Both the position numbers and the translations under genes were made by a program. Under the pieces are notes generated by a model. The model worked only from the letters and a program-made list of their open reading frames with translations. It ran no database searches and was not told the DNA's origin. A DNA stretch of 64,000 nt from NCBI GenBank assembly GCA_025055675.1, contig JANWWT010000006.1:58839-122838 (forward strand). The letters run 5' to 3'. How positions within the stretch are numbered: the stretch's first letter is position 1; each line of letters starts with the position of its first letter. The stretch is from Pseudanabaenaceae cyanobacterium SKYG29. GTDB lineage: Bacteria; Cyanobacteriota; Cyanobacteriia; Pseudanabaenales; Pseudanabaenaceae. Of this stretch, positions 1-8,427 are shown piece after piece.

Positions 1-526
1 CTGACTCTTGCCGATCGGCATCCAAAACAAACTGAGCATAATACCCATCCGCACGGCGAATAATCCGCACTCTGTTTATTTTGAACCGCAAGATGTCCGC
101 TCTTGCCTCGGCGTTGCAGTACAAGGCAAACGTGCCCCCTTGAAAACCATCCGTCAGGGTGATACTCATGCCGTCAGGTGATAGTTTCCACCCTGATTGT
201 TTGTATTCCACACTGCGACAGTGTTTCTGAAACTTGGGATAGCCTTTCTTTGCCTCACCATTGCGGCAACGGATATAGAAGCGCGAGATAGCAGACCATG
301 CCCGTTCTGCACTAGCTTGTCGAGCAGTAGAGTTTAACTTCTTGGCAAAGGCAAACGCTTGGGCTAATTCTTTGCACACCTTGTACAACTGTGCTTTGTT
401 GACGCCTTGATTGTCCATCCAGTGGCGCAGACACTTGTTTCTGACAAACTGTGCGGTACGGATGGCTTCGTCTAAAGCCTGATACTGAGGTTGTGCGCCC
501 TTGAGTTTGCTTTCTCTGACTAGCAT
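1..526 (-). CDS. tnpB: TnpB (IS200/IS605-type OrfB), 3' part cut by window edge
   Basis: The first 175 codons of an RNA-guided nuclease/transposase-associated protein of the TnpB (OrfB_IS605) family. The reverse strand opens at ATG 526 and runs open to base 1. Visible N-terminal traits are a helix with LDEAIRTAQFVRNKCLRHWM, a lysine-rich KKGYPKFQKH segment, a KQSGWKLS stretch and, just before the edge, RIIRRADGYYAQFVLDAD. This order is typical of the wedge/REC part of TnpB. The RuvC residues and zinc finger would lie outside the window, so integrity cannot be judged. A hairpin-bearing element end follows at 553-613. No tnpA is visible here. In this family the guide RNA arises from the 3' end of the element, which is also outside. 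Confidence 0.9.
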   Translation of the reverse strand, partial: MLVRESKLKGAQPQYQALDEAIRTAQFVRNKCLRHWMDNQGVNKAQLYKVCKELAQAFAFAKKLNSTARQASAERAWSAISRFYIRCRNGEAKKGYPKFQKHCRSVEYKQSGWKLSPDGMSITLTDGFQGGTFALYCNAEARADILRFKINRVRIIRRADGYYAQFVLDADRQES

Positions 527-552
527 GGTGCTACTTTATCACAAAATCTCTA

Positions 553-613
553 CGTAAAGCCGCCCTATCGGTCGACGAGGCTCCCGAGTCGAAGGGCGGG
601 GCTTTAGACCCAA
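553..613 (-). mobile_element. Probable left end of the tnpB element, with hairpin
   Basis: Directly upstream of tnpB lies an imperfect inverted repeat: AAAGCCGCCCT (556-566) faces AGGGCGGGGCTTT (593-605), differing by two bulged bases. A shorter inner palindrome (GTCGA/TCGAC) sits in the loop. IS200/IS605 elements carry subterminal hairpins instead of terminal inverted repeats, so this is taken as the left end of the element. The exact boundary is inferred; beyond about 613 the sequence becomes the sat upstream region. Confidence 0.55.
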
Positions 614-683
614 TTTCTTGGTAACTTACTTTAGGCGGCTTAGTTTTGTTTTAGTATGTCTGGTTGTAGTACCAGGATTGTCT

Positions 684-1844
684 ATGGCTGATGTAATTCC
701 TGCCCATGGGGGCACCCTTGTTGACCGCATCTGTACTCCCACCCAGCGACAAGCTCTGCAAGAGCAGTCCGATCGTTTCCCTAGCCTCACTCTCTCTGAG
801 CGGGAGATTTCCGATTTAGAGATGATCGCCATTGGTGGGTTTAGCCCCCTGACAGGTTTTATGGGTGCCAAGGACTACCGATCGGTAGTGGAGGATATGC
901 ACCTAGATAATGGCTTGGCTTGGTCAATTCCCATTACTCTGTCGGTGTCCAAGGAGGTGGCAGACCGTTTACCCCTAGACAGCGTTGTTCGCCTCAACAA
1001 TCCCCAGGGGGAGTTTTGGGGGGTCTTGGAATTGCGGGAAAAATTTACCTATGACAAGGAAAGGGAAGCGCTGGCTGTCTACCGCACTACGGATGCAGCG
1101 CACCCAGGGGTAAAAGTCCTCTACGAACAAGGCGAAGTTTACCTAGGGGGTGACATTTGGCTGTTAGAACGTCATCCCCATCCCCTCTTCCCCCAGTATC
1201 AAATCGACCCTGCCCAATCACGGCAGCTGTTCCTGGCAAAGGGGTGGCAGACAATCGTGGGCTTTCAAACCCGTAACCCCATCCACCGCGCCCATGAGTA
1301 TATCCAAAAATGTGCCCTAGAAATTGTCGATGGACTATTCCTCCATCCCCTGGTGGGCGCCACCAAGAGCGATGACATTCCCGCCGATGTGCGCATGCGC
1401 TGCTATGAAATTGTCATTGACAAGTATTTCCCCCAGGATCGGGTGATTCTGGCTATCAACCCTGCTGCTATGCGCTATGCAGGACCACGGGAAGCAATTT
1501 TCCATGCCCTTGTCCGCAAAAACTACGGTTGTACCCACTTCATCGTGGGACGAGACCATGCGGGGGTGGGGAACTACTACGGCACCTACGATGCCCAGAA
1601 AATTTTTCAGGAATTTCGTCCCGAAGAGCTGGGGATTACGCCTTTAATGTTTGAGCACGCCTTCTACTGCACCCGCACCCAAAGTATGGCTACGACCAAA
1701 ACCAGCCCTAGCAAGCCAGAGGAGCGTATTCATCTATCGGGGACAAAGGTCAGGGAGATGCTCCGCCGTGGGGAATGCCCACCCCCAGAATTTTCCCGCC
1801 CTGAGGTAGCAGCGGAACTAGTGCGAGCAATGCGGGAACAGTAA
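684..1844 (+). CDS. sat: Sulfate adenylyltransferase (ATP sulfurylase)
   Basis: Catalyses ATP + sulfate to adenosine 5'-phosphosulfate + PPi, the first step of assimilatory sulfate reduction in the cytoplasm. The 386-residue product has the family signatures [12 protein letters not shown] (about residues 195-206, containing the HxxH nucleotide-binding motif) and GRDHAGVG (about 289-296); the length matches the bacterial monofunctional enzyme. I start at ATG 684, preceded by AGGA seven bases upstream, because [12 protein letters not shown] aligns with the usual N-terminus. An in-frame TTG at 618 adds a hydrophobic stretch that looks like a false signal peptide. No APS kinase domain is fused. 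The upstream region is only about 70 bp long, ending at a TnpB element. The 3' end faces the AIM24 gene with a 2-base gap. Confidence 0.95.
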   Translation: MADVIPAHGGTLVDRICTPTQRQALQEQSDRFPSLTLSEREISDLEMIAIGGFSPLTGFMGAKDYRSVVEDMHLDNGLAWSIPITLSVSKEVADRLPLDSVVRLNNPQGEFWGVLELREKFTYDKEREALAVYRTTDAAHPGVKVLYEQGEVYLGGDIWLLERHPHPLFPQYQIDPAQSRQLFLAKGWQTIVGFQTRNPIHRAHEYIQKCALEIVDGLFLHPLVGATKSDDIPADVRMRCYEIVIDKYFPQDRVILAINPAAMRYAGPREAIFHALVRKNYGCTHFIVGRDHAGVGNYYGTYDAQKIFQEFRPEELGITPLMFEHAFYCTRTQSMATTKTSPSKPEERIHLSGTKVREMLRRGECPPPEFSRPEVAAELVRAMREQ

Positions 1845-1846
1845 AA

Positions 1847-2527
1847 TTAACGAGGGGGCAATTGGGGTCCAATTTCCAAGCCAAAGCGATGACGACTATG
1901 ACTTTGGCAAAAGAGTTTTCCCCGCCCCTTAAAGCGACAAACTAAACCCTCACCTCCTAAGAAGGTACTGATCCAATTGGAGCCAGGGGGTTTACCGATC
2001 GTGAAATTCAAAGTATTTTCAAAGGCAACAATATTGCCCGTATCTACAATATATTCCCCATCCACATCCACCTCATAAATAGCACCGAAGGAACTCAGCA
2101 ATAATGTACCCCTACCTGTGGCAGATAGCCAGAAGAGGGACTCTCCCGCAAACATGGACTTAAAGCCCCGCCAGCCCAAATCTATTTCCACAGAATCAGC
2201 ACAGGCAATATAAGAACCTGCTTGAATCACTAATTCCTTGCCCGTCATTTCATAGATGAGAATATCCCCCATCAATTTAGGAGCAATGTAGATTTCCGCC
2301 TCCCTACCTACAGCTTGGAATACACTGAGAAAGAGGGATTCTCCCCCCAACAAACGCTTGAGTCCCCCTAGAACTCCGCCCCCTCTGCCCCGCCTTAGGG
2401 TAGTTTCCACCCCCATATTTTCACTCATGGCAATCATGCAACCAGCTTCAGCTAGTAAAGTTTCATTGCGGCTTAAGGTAATTTTGGCAATGCGGCTACT
2501 AGTGTCGTGTAGTAGTTCAATTTCCAT
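1847..2527 (-). CDS. AIM24 / TIGR00266 family protein (second copy)
   Basis: A 226-residue protein of the AIM24 (formerly DUF124, TIGR00266) family, a beta-rich fold with internal repeats. Family traits are the opening EIELLHDTSSRIAKITL, AEAGCMIAMSENM, the glycine-rich GGGVLGGLKRLLGGESLFL segment, FAGESLFWLSATGRGTLLLSSFG, VDTGNIVAFE and FLGGEGLVCRFKGRGKLFCQSHS. The biochemical role is not settled; the yeast namesake is a mitochondrial inner-membrane protein, and bacterial members are uncharacterised. It lies 9 bases downstream of a paralogue (2537-3187) on the same strand, so the two are probably co-transcribed and arose by duplication. It differs from its partner mainly in the basic, glycine-rich insertion before GGES. 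Confidence 0.85.
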   Translation of the reverse strand: MEIELLHDTSSRIAKITLSRNETLLAEAGCMIAMSENMGVETTLRRGRGGGVLGGLKRLLGGESLFLSVFQAVGREAEIYIAPKLMGDILIYEMTGKELVIQAGSYIACADSVEIDLGWRGFKSMFAGESLFWLSATGRGTLLLSSFGAIYEVDVDGEYIVDTGNIVAFENTLNFTIGKPPGSNWISTFLGGEGLVCRFKGRGKLFCQSHSRHRFGLEIGPQLPPR

Positions 2528-2536
2528 GCTTTTCTC

Positions 2537-3187
2537 CTAGAATTTGGGTCGTAAAAAGCGCACTAGACCATCTTCACTGCGGGATTGCAAGTAGATTTTG
2601 CCCCTCCCTGTCAATTCCATAACTAAACCTTCCCCTGACTTAATTGAACCAATCCAACTCCCCGCCCAGCGGATTTTAATTTTTGTGTCAGGGTCATAGG
2701 CAACTAAATGTCCAGTATCTACAACAAATATTCCTGGAATTTGCCGCTCCGAAATGGCACCAAAGCAACCAATAAATGCCTTGCCCCTGCCTGTCAGTTT
2801 TAAGCGAAATAATCCTTCACCGCCAAAGAAACTCGCCCAACCTGCCCACTGCGCTCCTAGTTTTACATCAGGTGTACAGGCAACAAAGCCCCCCGATTGT
2901 ACACATAAACCCCTATTGTCTATCTCCACGCTAGCCATATCACCAATGTTAGCGGTACTAAACACGATCGTTTGGGGTTTGTGGGCAGTATTCTTAAACA
3001 CATTGATAAAAATTGACTCGCCGCCCAATAGACCCAGTAAAAAACTGTTCCAATCAATCCGCGTAGTCATAGTTATGCCCGCATCCATGCTTACCATTGC
3101 CCCTGGTTCGGCTACGATCGCTTCCCCTGGTTGCAAAGTGACAAATAGACTAGCAAAGGCGGGCTTAAACTTAATTTCGTAGTCCAT
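2537..3187 (-). CDS. AIM24 / TIGR00266 family protein (first copy)
   Basis: A 216-residue AIM24-family protein. The start at ATG 3187 gives MDYEIKFKPAFASLFV, the common family opening; an upstream in-frame start adds a poorly supported leader. Family blocks visible are AEPGAMVSMDAGITM, LLGGESIFINVFKNT, FFGGEGLFRLKLTGRGKAF, VVDTGHLVAYDPDTKIKIR, and a C-terminal GEGLVMELTGRGKIYLQSRS. It is the upstream gene of a two-gene tandem with 1847-2527. The divergent neighbour is a GT2-GtrA glycosyltransferase about 95 bp away. The function is unknown; the repeated GGEG/GRGK blocks indicate a duplicated beta scaffold rather than an active site I can point to. Confidence 0.85.
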   Translation of the reverse strand: MDYEIKFKPAFASLFVTLQPGEAIVAEPGAMVSMDAGITMTTRIDWNSFLLGLLGGESIFINVFKNTAHKPQTIVFSTANIGDMASVEIDNRGLCVQSGGFVACTPDVKLGAQWAGWASFFGGEGLFRLKLTGRGKAFIGCFGAISERQIPGIFVVDTGHLVAYDPDTKIKIRWAGSWIGSIKSGEGLVMELTGRGKIYLQSRSEDGLVRFLRPKF

Positions 3188-3281
3188 GATTTGTGGGATT
3201 ATCACTAGAATATAGCCTCTCACAAGGGGCACAATAGGCTACACTAATTTACAATTTGCAACACATCTGTCTACTGTTCTA

Positions 3282-4460
3282 ATGAAAATAACGCCTGAGT
3301 TTAATCCTCGCTGTCAGTTATCGCTGGTAGTTCCCACCTACAATGAGCGAGAAAATTTACCAGTTCTGGTCAGTGCTTTAGTAGAGATTTTGGCTGAAGT
3401 CATACCCGATCGGTTTGAGATAATAATTGTCGACGATGACAGTCCCGATGGGACATGGGAATTAGCCCAATCTCTGCAGAGTAATTATCAGCAGTTGCAG
3501 GTAGTACGGCGCACCAGAGAGCGGGGATTAGCTACCGCTGTCATATGTGGTTGGCAGATGGCACAGGGAGAAATTTTAGGAGTAATAGATGGAGACTTGC
3601 AACATCCGCCCGCAACACTGAAAAATATGTGGGCAGCCATCACAGAGGGAGCGGATTTAGTAGTAGCTAGTCGCTATACCAGGGGTGGTAGCGTCGGCAG
3701 TTGGAATAGCATTAGACAATTTTTATCCCGGGGAGCAGTGAACCTAGCTTTGTGGATTTTACCGGAAATTGCTGGATGTTTGAGTGACCCTATGAGTGGT
3801 TATTTTTTAGTCAAACGATCGGCAATTGCTGACTGTGAGTTATCTCCCATTGGTTACAAAATTCTCCTAGAAGTGATGGCGCGGGGTCAGATTGACCAAG
3901 TCAAAGAAGTACCCTATACATTTCGGGAAAGACGGGAAGGGAGTAGTAAAGTAACGTGGCGGCAATATGAGCAATACATTAGGCACTTGCTTAGCTTGCG
4001 CTTCGCTGTAGGCAGAGGAAAGGTGGCACCCTTGGGTAGATTTTTACGCTTTGCTGTCGTGGGTTTGAGTGGGGTTGTAGTTGATTTTTTCGTCCTCGCT
4101 ATTTGTAGTCGGATTTTCGGTTTTTCTCTCCTAGCTACCAAAACGGAGCTAGCTAACCTGCCTATTTTACTCAGTAAAATTCTAGCAGTGGAAATTGCCA
4201 TTATTAATAATTTCATCGGCAATGAATTCTGGACTTTTCGCGATACAACGATCGGTAAAACCTCTCCTAAACAGCGACTACAGCGCTTTGGAGCATTTAA
4301 TCTAGCCTGCACGATCGGGGCAGTCATCAACGTTGCCACCTTTTTATTTTTTGCTAAACTGGGAGTAGTAATAGGCGTAGCCAATTTACTAGCAATTGGA
4401 GTCTCCACCGCTTGGAACTATGTAATCAACTTAAAATTCAACTGGCGCAGCGATGGCTAA
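3282..4460 (+). CDS. GT2 polyprenyl-phosphate glycosyltransferase fused to GtrA membrane domain
   Basis: Residues 1-240 are a dolichol-phosphate-mannose-synthase-like GT-A glycosyltransferase: LSLVVPTYNERENLP at the start, VDDDSPDG for nucleotide-sugar binding, the metal-binding DGDLQHPP near residue 110, and SGYFLVKRSAI. Residues 255-390 hold four hydrophobic helices of the GtrA type, with the diagnostic FIGNEFWTFRD between helices two and three. The enzyme probably transfers a sugar from a nucleotide donor to a polyprenyl phosphate at the cytoplasmic face, with GtrA aiding membrane placement or flipping. Donor and acceptor cannot be told from sequence. The last 8 bases overlap the start of the next gene, so the two are translationally coupled. 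Confidence 0.9.
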   Translation: MKITPEFNPRCQLSLVVPTYNERENLPVLVSALVEILAEVIPDRFEIIIVDDDSPDGTWELAQSLQSNYQQLQVVRRTRERGLATAVICGWQMAQGEILGVIDGDLQHPPATLKNMWAAITEGADLVVASRYTRGGSVGSWNSIRQFLSRGAVNLALWILPEIAGCLSDPMSGYFLVKRSAIADCELSPIGYKILLEVMARGQIDQVKEVPYTFRERREGSSKVTWRQYEQYIRHLLSLRFAVGRGKVAPLGRFLRFAVVGLSGVVVDFFVLAICSRIFGFSLLATKTELANLPILLSKILAVEIAIINNFIGNEFWTFRDTTIGKTSPKQRLQRFGAFNLACTIGAVINVATFLFFAKLGVVIGVANLLAIGVSTAWNYVINLKFNWRSDG

Positions 4461-4800
4461 GTGGCAATGTGTGAAAAATTGTGGGGCTTGTTGCTATCTC
4501 AATCCAGAGGAGCGTCCCTACTTGCAGGAATTCTTAACCCCAGAGCAGCTAGAACTATATTACTCCCTAATTGGCACAGATGGCTGGTGCATTCACTTTG
4601 ATCACCCTACCAGACAGTGCAAAATTTATAACGACCGTCCCTACTTCTGTCGTGTAGAAGCCTCTGTATTTTGGGAACTTTACGGTGTACTTCCTGAGGA
4701 GCTGGATGAATTTGCCATTGAGTGTTGCTATGAACACATTATTGATATATATGGAGAAAACTCCCCTGAGTACCAGCAATTTTACCAAGCAATACAATAA
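4453..4800 (+). CDS. YkgJ-family cysteine-cluster protein
   Basis: A 115-residue protein with the YkgJ/CxxCxxCC layout: CVKNCGACC near the N-terminus, a single Cys at GWCIHFDHP, CKIYNDRPYFCR about residues 57-68, and a CC pair near residue 98. These cysteines are known or predicted to bind Zn or an Fe-S cluster in the family; no enzymatic activity is established. The gene overlaps the 3' end of the upstream glycosyltransferase by 8 bases, suggesting coupled expression. The length is typical for the cyanobacterial form. Its 3' end faces the restriction gene with only an 11-base gap and no terminator hairpin. Confidence 0.85.
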   Translation: MAKWQCVKNCGACCYLNPEERPYLQEFLTPEQLELYYSLIGTDGWCIHFDHPTRQCKIYNDRPYFCRVEASVFWELYGVLPEELDEFAIECCYEHIIDIYGENSPEYQQFYQAIQ

Positions 4801-4811
4801 AACTTGGTATC

Positions 4812-5942
4812 TTATTCCCTGTCCGACTCTGCCACTTGCCTCAAAATTAGAAATGCTTCTTTAAGAGACTGATTAACCGCACTATCTGGCTCACTCAAAA
4901 CTAACTCTTGATAAGCATCTAAAAACTTAGCACGCGATCTATGGAAAAAATGCAAGAAATGACGTAGAAAACCTATGCAATCTAGTACAGCAACTTCTGT
5001 ACCGCCAGTTTGTTCGTAGCAGCCTTTTGCTTGAGACTTGACTTCCTTGCTAATTACTTCAGTAGTAATAAAGATATAATTGTGTATTCTAGTGCTAGAT
5101 GAAGCAATTTTCTCCACAGCTTTATCAATATCACCTAATGTTACCCGTTTCATTTTCATTTCATAAATTGTTACCACTGAGTCCTCATTGGTGAGAGATA
5201 CTTCCAGATCACCTAGTGATCCTGTTTGAGTATCAGCAGCATTGTGCTTTTGTAGAGGTAATAATCTTTCCCCTAGCTTTTCTCCCACGGAATTGTAAGC
5301 AGCAGCTACAATTAAAACAGGTAATCTAGAAGAGTTTCTGCACTTAAGATGTTGCTCAATTAAATCAACAATCTCCTCTGACGATAGAGGTAAATTATCT
5401 TTGTATGTCCGCCTGCTAAGTAAATCACTTATTCTGTTTTGATTTTCGAATCGCATAAGTAATAATACACGTATTACTTCTGTCAGAACCTCCTCTGCCG
5501 TTACTCTATTTTGACAAACATCATCAAGTAATTCTAGGGTTTCCCTGTAAAGTTTTCTAGGGTTACCAACTAAATCTATATTTTTTGTTAAGGGCTGATT
5601 GATTGTGCGAAAAGCTGGCGTTAGAAACGCAGTTGTTGAATTAAGAGGCAGGCGATTTTGCCGAATAAAATTGGCTATATACTCTTCGTCATAAACACGA
5701 CCAGAAAAAGCATCAGGAGCATTAATTTCTGTATATGGTTTGCGAGGATCAACATGGGGCTGATGTACTTTAGCTAACAGGCAAGCCATTAGAAATCTAG
5801 CACAGGCTCTGTTGCTAGGTTCTCGACACGCGTTTTCAATTCGTTTACGAATTTCATCATTTGTGATAACTGAATTTGTCTGGGTAGCAGCCCGCTTAAG
5901 AATTTGAGTAAGAATCTCATCTGGTGTAGTTGGTGTAGTCAT
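4812..5942 (-). CDS. Probable type II restriction endonuclease (SacI-like)
   Basis: A 376-residue protein whose start codon overlaps the stop of a D12-class adenine methyltransferase by 4 bases (ATGA). A PD-(D/E)xK nuclease core is visible: GDLEV with D245 and E247, then YEMKMK with E261 and K263, giving the D...ExK spacing of many restriction enzymes. The layout (NAPDAFSGRVYDEEYI, TTAFLTPAF, LVGNPRKLY, LELLDDV) resembles my memory of the RE_SacI family, but that assignment is from recall, not a search. Gene order and overlap strongly suggest a methylase-endonuclease operon. The recognition site cannot be read from the sequence. Codon use is more AT-rich than in the flanking genes, consistent with acquisition by transfer. 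Confidence 0.75.
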   Translation of the reverse strand: MTTPTTPDEILTQILKRAATQTNSVITNDEIRKRIENACREPSNRACARFLMACLLAKVHQPHVDPRKPYTEINAPDAFSGRVYDEEYIANFIRQNRLPLNSTTAFLTPAFRTINQPLTKNIDLVGNPRKLYRETLELLDDVCQNRVTAEEVLTEVIRVLLLMRFENQNRISDLLSRRTYKDNLPLSSEEIVDLIEQHLKCRNSSRLPVLIVAAAYNSVGEKLGERLLPLQKHNAADTQTGSLGDLEVSLTNEDSVVTIYEMKMKRVTLGDIDKAVEKIASSSTRIHNYIFITTEVISKEVKSQAKGCYEQTGGTEVAVLDCIGFLRHFLHFFHRSRAKFLDAYQELVLSEPDSAVNQSLKEAFLILRQVAESDRE

Positions 5943-6799
5943 AAACTATTTCTAAAAAGTGGCTCGAACCTAAGTTTACCTGGATCATAATTTGTCCATA
6001 AAATTTCTGTTCTTTCGCCTTTAGTCGAATGTATAGTCTTAGTTGGTGCAATATTTTTATGCCACTTGGGAGCAGTATACAACTCACGCATTAGCTGACA
6101 ATCATAACCTGAAATAGCTACCAAGCCCTGTACAGAATTTAGTACCATCGCTAATTCTTGGTGTTCTATATCGCTCATTTCATAGGCATAAGCACTGCAA
6201 TCACCTCTCGCCTGATGAACATAGGGTGGGTCGCAATAAAACAGAGTGTTAGGTGAATCATACAAGCGAATAACTTCAATAGCAGGTCTATTTTCAATTT
6301 GTACTCGCAAAATACGCAACGCTATTTCTGGTAAGTCTTCCACTGCTCCTAACCAGCGAGAGACCGCACCTGCCATGCCTGACCTACTGGTATTTTTGCA
6401 ATTAGCCCACCGTCCAAGGGTTGCTGATTGAGCCAAGCCCGTCCGTACCTGCCGAGCGCGCACATAAAACCTTCTGGCACGTTCCAAAGGTTCCAAACAG
6501 GGATCAACTTCACAGGCTATAGCAAATTCCTCCCGTGAAAAAGGTGTGAGACCAATTGCTCTTATTAAAAGTTCTGGTTCATCTCTGAGGACCCGAAAAA
6601 AGTTAGTAACTTCGCCGTCAATATCGTTGTAAGTTTCTACGGGTGATGGTTCCCGATTCAACAACACAGCCGCTGAACCACCAAAGGGCTCGCAATAGTG
6701 GTGGCAGTTCGGTAACATAGGCAACAACCAGTCTAGATGGGAATACTTCCCACCATACCAACCAAATGCTATTATCCGTTTTCTACTTTGCCTGACCAC
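5939..6799 (-). CDS. D12-class DNA adenine N6-methyltransferase (Dam-like)
   Basis: Transfers a methyl group from SAM to adenine N6 in a specific DNA site. Motif I is seen as FGWYGGKYSH near the N-terminus, the SAM-pocket EPFGGSAAVLLN follows, and the catalytic motif IV is FYCDPPYVH; the order makes it a D12 (alpha-class) enzyme related to Dam. I place the start at GTG 6799, just before the conserved KRIIAFGWYGGK; an in-frame ATG at 6880 adds 27 hydrophobic residues not expected in the family. The stop overlaps the start of the putative endonuclease by 4 bases, so the methylase is translated first, as is common in restriction-modification operons. Whether it modifies GATC or the cognate restriction site is unknown. 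Confidence 0.85.
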   Translation of the reverse strand: MVRQSRKRIIAFGWYGGKYSHLDWLLPMLPNCHHYCEPFGGSAAVLLNREPSPVETYNDIDGEVTNFFRVLRDEPELLIRAIGLTPFSREEFAIACEVDPCLEPLERARRFYVRARQVRTGLAQSATLGRWANCKNTSRSGMAGAVSRWLGAVEDLPEIALRILRVQIENRPAIEVIRLYDSPNTLFYCDPPYVHQARGDCSAYAYEMSDIEHQELAMVLNSVQGLVAISGYDCQLMRELYTAPKWHKNIAPTKTIHSTKGERTEILWTNYDPGKLRFEPLFRNSL

Positions 6800-6916
6800 T
6801 GAGACTGAAGAAAAAGTGTACCATTGTAAGCATAGATGTAGCCATTTATAATAATCTACAGTTATTAAAACAAATACCAACCCTACACTATTTTTGATAG
6901 CCCAAACTACTACATT

Positions 6917-7309
6917 TCAATCCTGCAGTAATTCCTTAGGCATGGGTAACAAAGGCTGTTCCAAGGCTAAAATTAAGGGTTCTTCCTGTGCTTGCTGCCA
7001 ACTATAGCGTTGCGACACAAATACTCCTCCCCCTGCCAACAGACACATACCTAGCACAGCTAAAGTCCTAGTCAACCAGCGCTGTTGCTGTCGCCTTTGA
7101 ATATATTCCCAAGTAGCACTGACGGATGTAGCAGAAATAGTATTGTTAACAGGTACCCGCCACATTTGTTGAAGTCTCAATTGCTGTCGATAGCACGAAG
7201 CCATTTGGGGATCAGAACGCAACCATTCTTCTACTTGCGCTCTTTCTTGGGGAGATACCTCACCATCCAAATAACTGCTGAGTAGGGCAAACTTTTCGGG
7301 GTCAATCAT
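6917..7309 (-). CDS. Anti-sigma factor partner of SigG-type sigma factor
   Basis: A 130-residue protein with an N-terminal anti-sigma helical domain (FALLSSYLDGEVSPQERAQVEEWL) and one transmembrane helix around residues 80-100 (TLAVLGMCLLAGGGVFV), followed by a short extracytoplasmic tail. It probably holds the sigma factor encoded immediately upstream (8-base gap, same strand) at the membrane until a signal arrives. The zinc-binding HxxxCxxC of classical ZAS anti-sigmas is absent, so it would be a non-zinc variant. The function is inferred from domain shape and gene order. Confidence 0.8.
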   Translation of the reverse strand: MIDPEKFALLSSYLDGEVSPQERAQVEEWLRSDPQMASCYRQQLRLQQMWRVPVNNTISATSVSATWEYIQRRQQQRWLTRTLAVLGMCLLAGGGVFVSQRYSWQQAQEEPLILALEQPLLPMPKELLQD

Positions 7310-7317
7310 AGACGCTC

Positions 7318-7941
7318 CTACGCTCCCAAATAGGATTTTAACAGAGACTGCAACTTCAGGCGGGCACGGGCAATGCGGGATTTTACTGTACCGATCGATA
7401 CACCCGTAATTTGGGCGATTTCTTCGTAGGATAGACCCTCTACCTCCCGTAAGGTAATTGTCTCGCGAAAGGCACGGGGCAGGGTAGCGATCGCTCTTTG
7501 CAATTCCTCATAAAATTCCTGGCGGGACAGATGATCAACAGGGCTGAGGTCATCACTGGGTAAATCCCACTCTAAATCGCCATCTCCCACAGGTAAGGGG
7601 GCATCCAAAGAAATAGAGGGTTGCTGGCGCTTGCGTTTGCGCAATTCGTCATAGAATAAATTGGTAGTGATGCGGCTAATCCAACCGACAAACTTTTCTG
7701 GCTCCTGCAGACGCTTAATATTGCGGTAAACCCTGAGCCAAACTTCCTGGGCTAAATCTGCCCGATCGTTCCAATCCGGGGCTAGTTTATACAACAACTG
7801 GTCAACGTGGTGCTGGTAGCGGCGCATCAGACGGGTAAAATCGTCTTTATTGGGAGCGACACCCTGTTGACACAAACGGACTAAATCGGTGCTGGAAGGC
7901 TGGGGTTCAGACACGGCAGACCACGATAGGCTGTAGGTCAT
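7318..7941 (-). CDS. sigG: Group 3 (ECF-like) RNA polymerase sigma factor, SigG type
   Basis: A 207-residue sigma-70 family factor with only regions 2 and 4. Region 2 includes FTRLMRRYQHHVDQLLY and DLAQEVWLRVYRNI; region 4 includes LPRAFRETITLREVEGLSYEEI with the helix-turn-helix GVSIGTVKSRIARAR. The long acidic linker (DAPLPVGDGDLEWDLPSDD) is typical of cyanobacterial SigG. It would direct RNA polymerase to stress or envelope-response promoters. The downstream anti-sigma gene on the same strand supports this. ATG 7941 is chosen over the preceding in-frame GTG. The gene name rests on overall resemblance. Confidence 0.85.
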   Translation of the reverse strand: MTYSLSWSAVSEPQPSSTDLVRLCQQGVAPNKDDFTRLMRRYQHHVDQLLYKLAPDWNDRADLAQEVWLRVYRNIKRLQEPEKFVGWISRITTNLFYDELRKRKRQQPSISLDAPLPVGDGDLEWDLPSDDLSPVDHLSRQEFYEELQRAIATLPRAFRETITLREVEGLSYEEIAQITGVSIGTVKSRIARARLKLQSLLKSYLGA

Positions 7942-8005
7942 CACTATCGCACCCTTGGTAGAGAACTACAAGACAAGACGGCTAAATCGAGTTGCAGTTC
8001 CCCGC

Positions 8006-8030
8006 AAAAAACCCCCTGTAGCCAGGGGGC
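8006..8030 (-). terminator. Rho-independent terminator of the ferredoxin gene
   Basis: A 7-bp perfect stem (CCCCCTG 8012-8018 with CAGGGGG 8023-8029, loop TAGC) is followed on the reverse strand by six T (8011-8006). It sits about 20 bases past the ferredoxin stop and before the divergently placed sigma-factor region. Confidence 0.85.
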
Positions 8031-8050
8031 AAAAGTTAAGACCTAAATCA

Positions 8051-8356
8051 CTAGTAGAGAGCTTCCTCTTGGTGTGTGAGAATTTCTAGGTCAGAGCGGG
8101 GGTAAGCTACACAGGTCAGCACGTAACCATTTTCAATTTGTTCATCATCCAGGAAGGACTGATCCCCTTGGTCAACTTCGCCCCCGTTGGTGATTTTGCC
8201 AGCGCAGGAAGAGCAAGCCCCCGCACGGCAGGAGTAGGGCAGGTCCAGACCTTGGGCTTCCGCTACATCCAGGATGTATTCATCTTCGGGGACATCGAGG
8301 GTGACATCCAAGCCTTGGTCAGGGTTGTATAAACGTACTTTATAGGTTTTCGCCAT
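8051..8356 (-). CDS. petF: Plant-type [2Fe-2S] ferredoxin
   Basis: A 101-residue soluble electron carrier that takes electrons from photosystem I and passes them to FNR, nitrite reductase, glutamate synthase and others. The four cluster ligands are C43, C48 and C51 in [11 protein letters not shown] and C82 in VLTCVAYP. The C-terminus EEALY is the usual one for photosynthetic ferredoxin I. The start at ATG 8356 gives [12 protein letters not shown], the standard family beginning; an upstream in-frame extension has no support. It is monocistronic, with its own promoter (8400-8427) and terminator (8006-8030), as expected for a highly expressed gene. Confidence 0.95.
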   Translation of the reverse strand: MAKTYKVRLYNPDQGLDVTLDVPEDEYILDVAEAQGLDLPYSCRAGACSSCAGKITNGGEVDQGDQSFLDDEQIENGYVLTCVAYPRSDLEILTHQEEALY

Positions 8357-8399
8357 AGAACTATTTCCTCTCCATAGATCAAATAGAGTATGCAATTGC

Positions 8400-8427
8400 A
8401 TCATAGCGCTCCCTACTGCAAAATCAA
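8400..8427 (-). promoter_or_regulatory. Probable sigma-70 promoter of petF
   Basis: On the reverse strand TTGATT (8427-8422) and TATGAT (8405-8400) are 16 bases apart. This places the transcript start near 8393, about 37 bases before the petF ATG, with GGAGAGGAAA as ribosome binding site. It is a good match to the consensus, found by eye only. Confidence 0.5.

Noticed and set aside
618-683. A TTG-started extension of sat that looks like a signal peptide
   Set aside because: ATP sulfurylase is cytoplasmic, the family start aligns with ATG 684, and this stretch is next to a mobile element end. The hydrophobicity is a chance product of the frame.
6800-6880. ATG 6880 as start of the adenine methylase
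   Set aside because: It adds 27 mostly hydrophobic residues ahead of the conserved motif I, not typical for the family; GTG 6799 fits better, though this is not proven.
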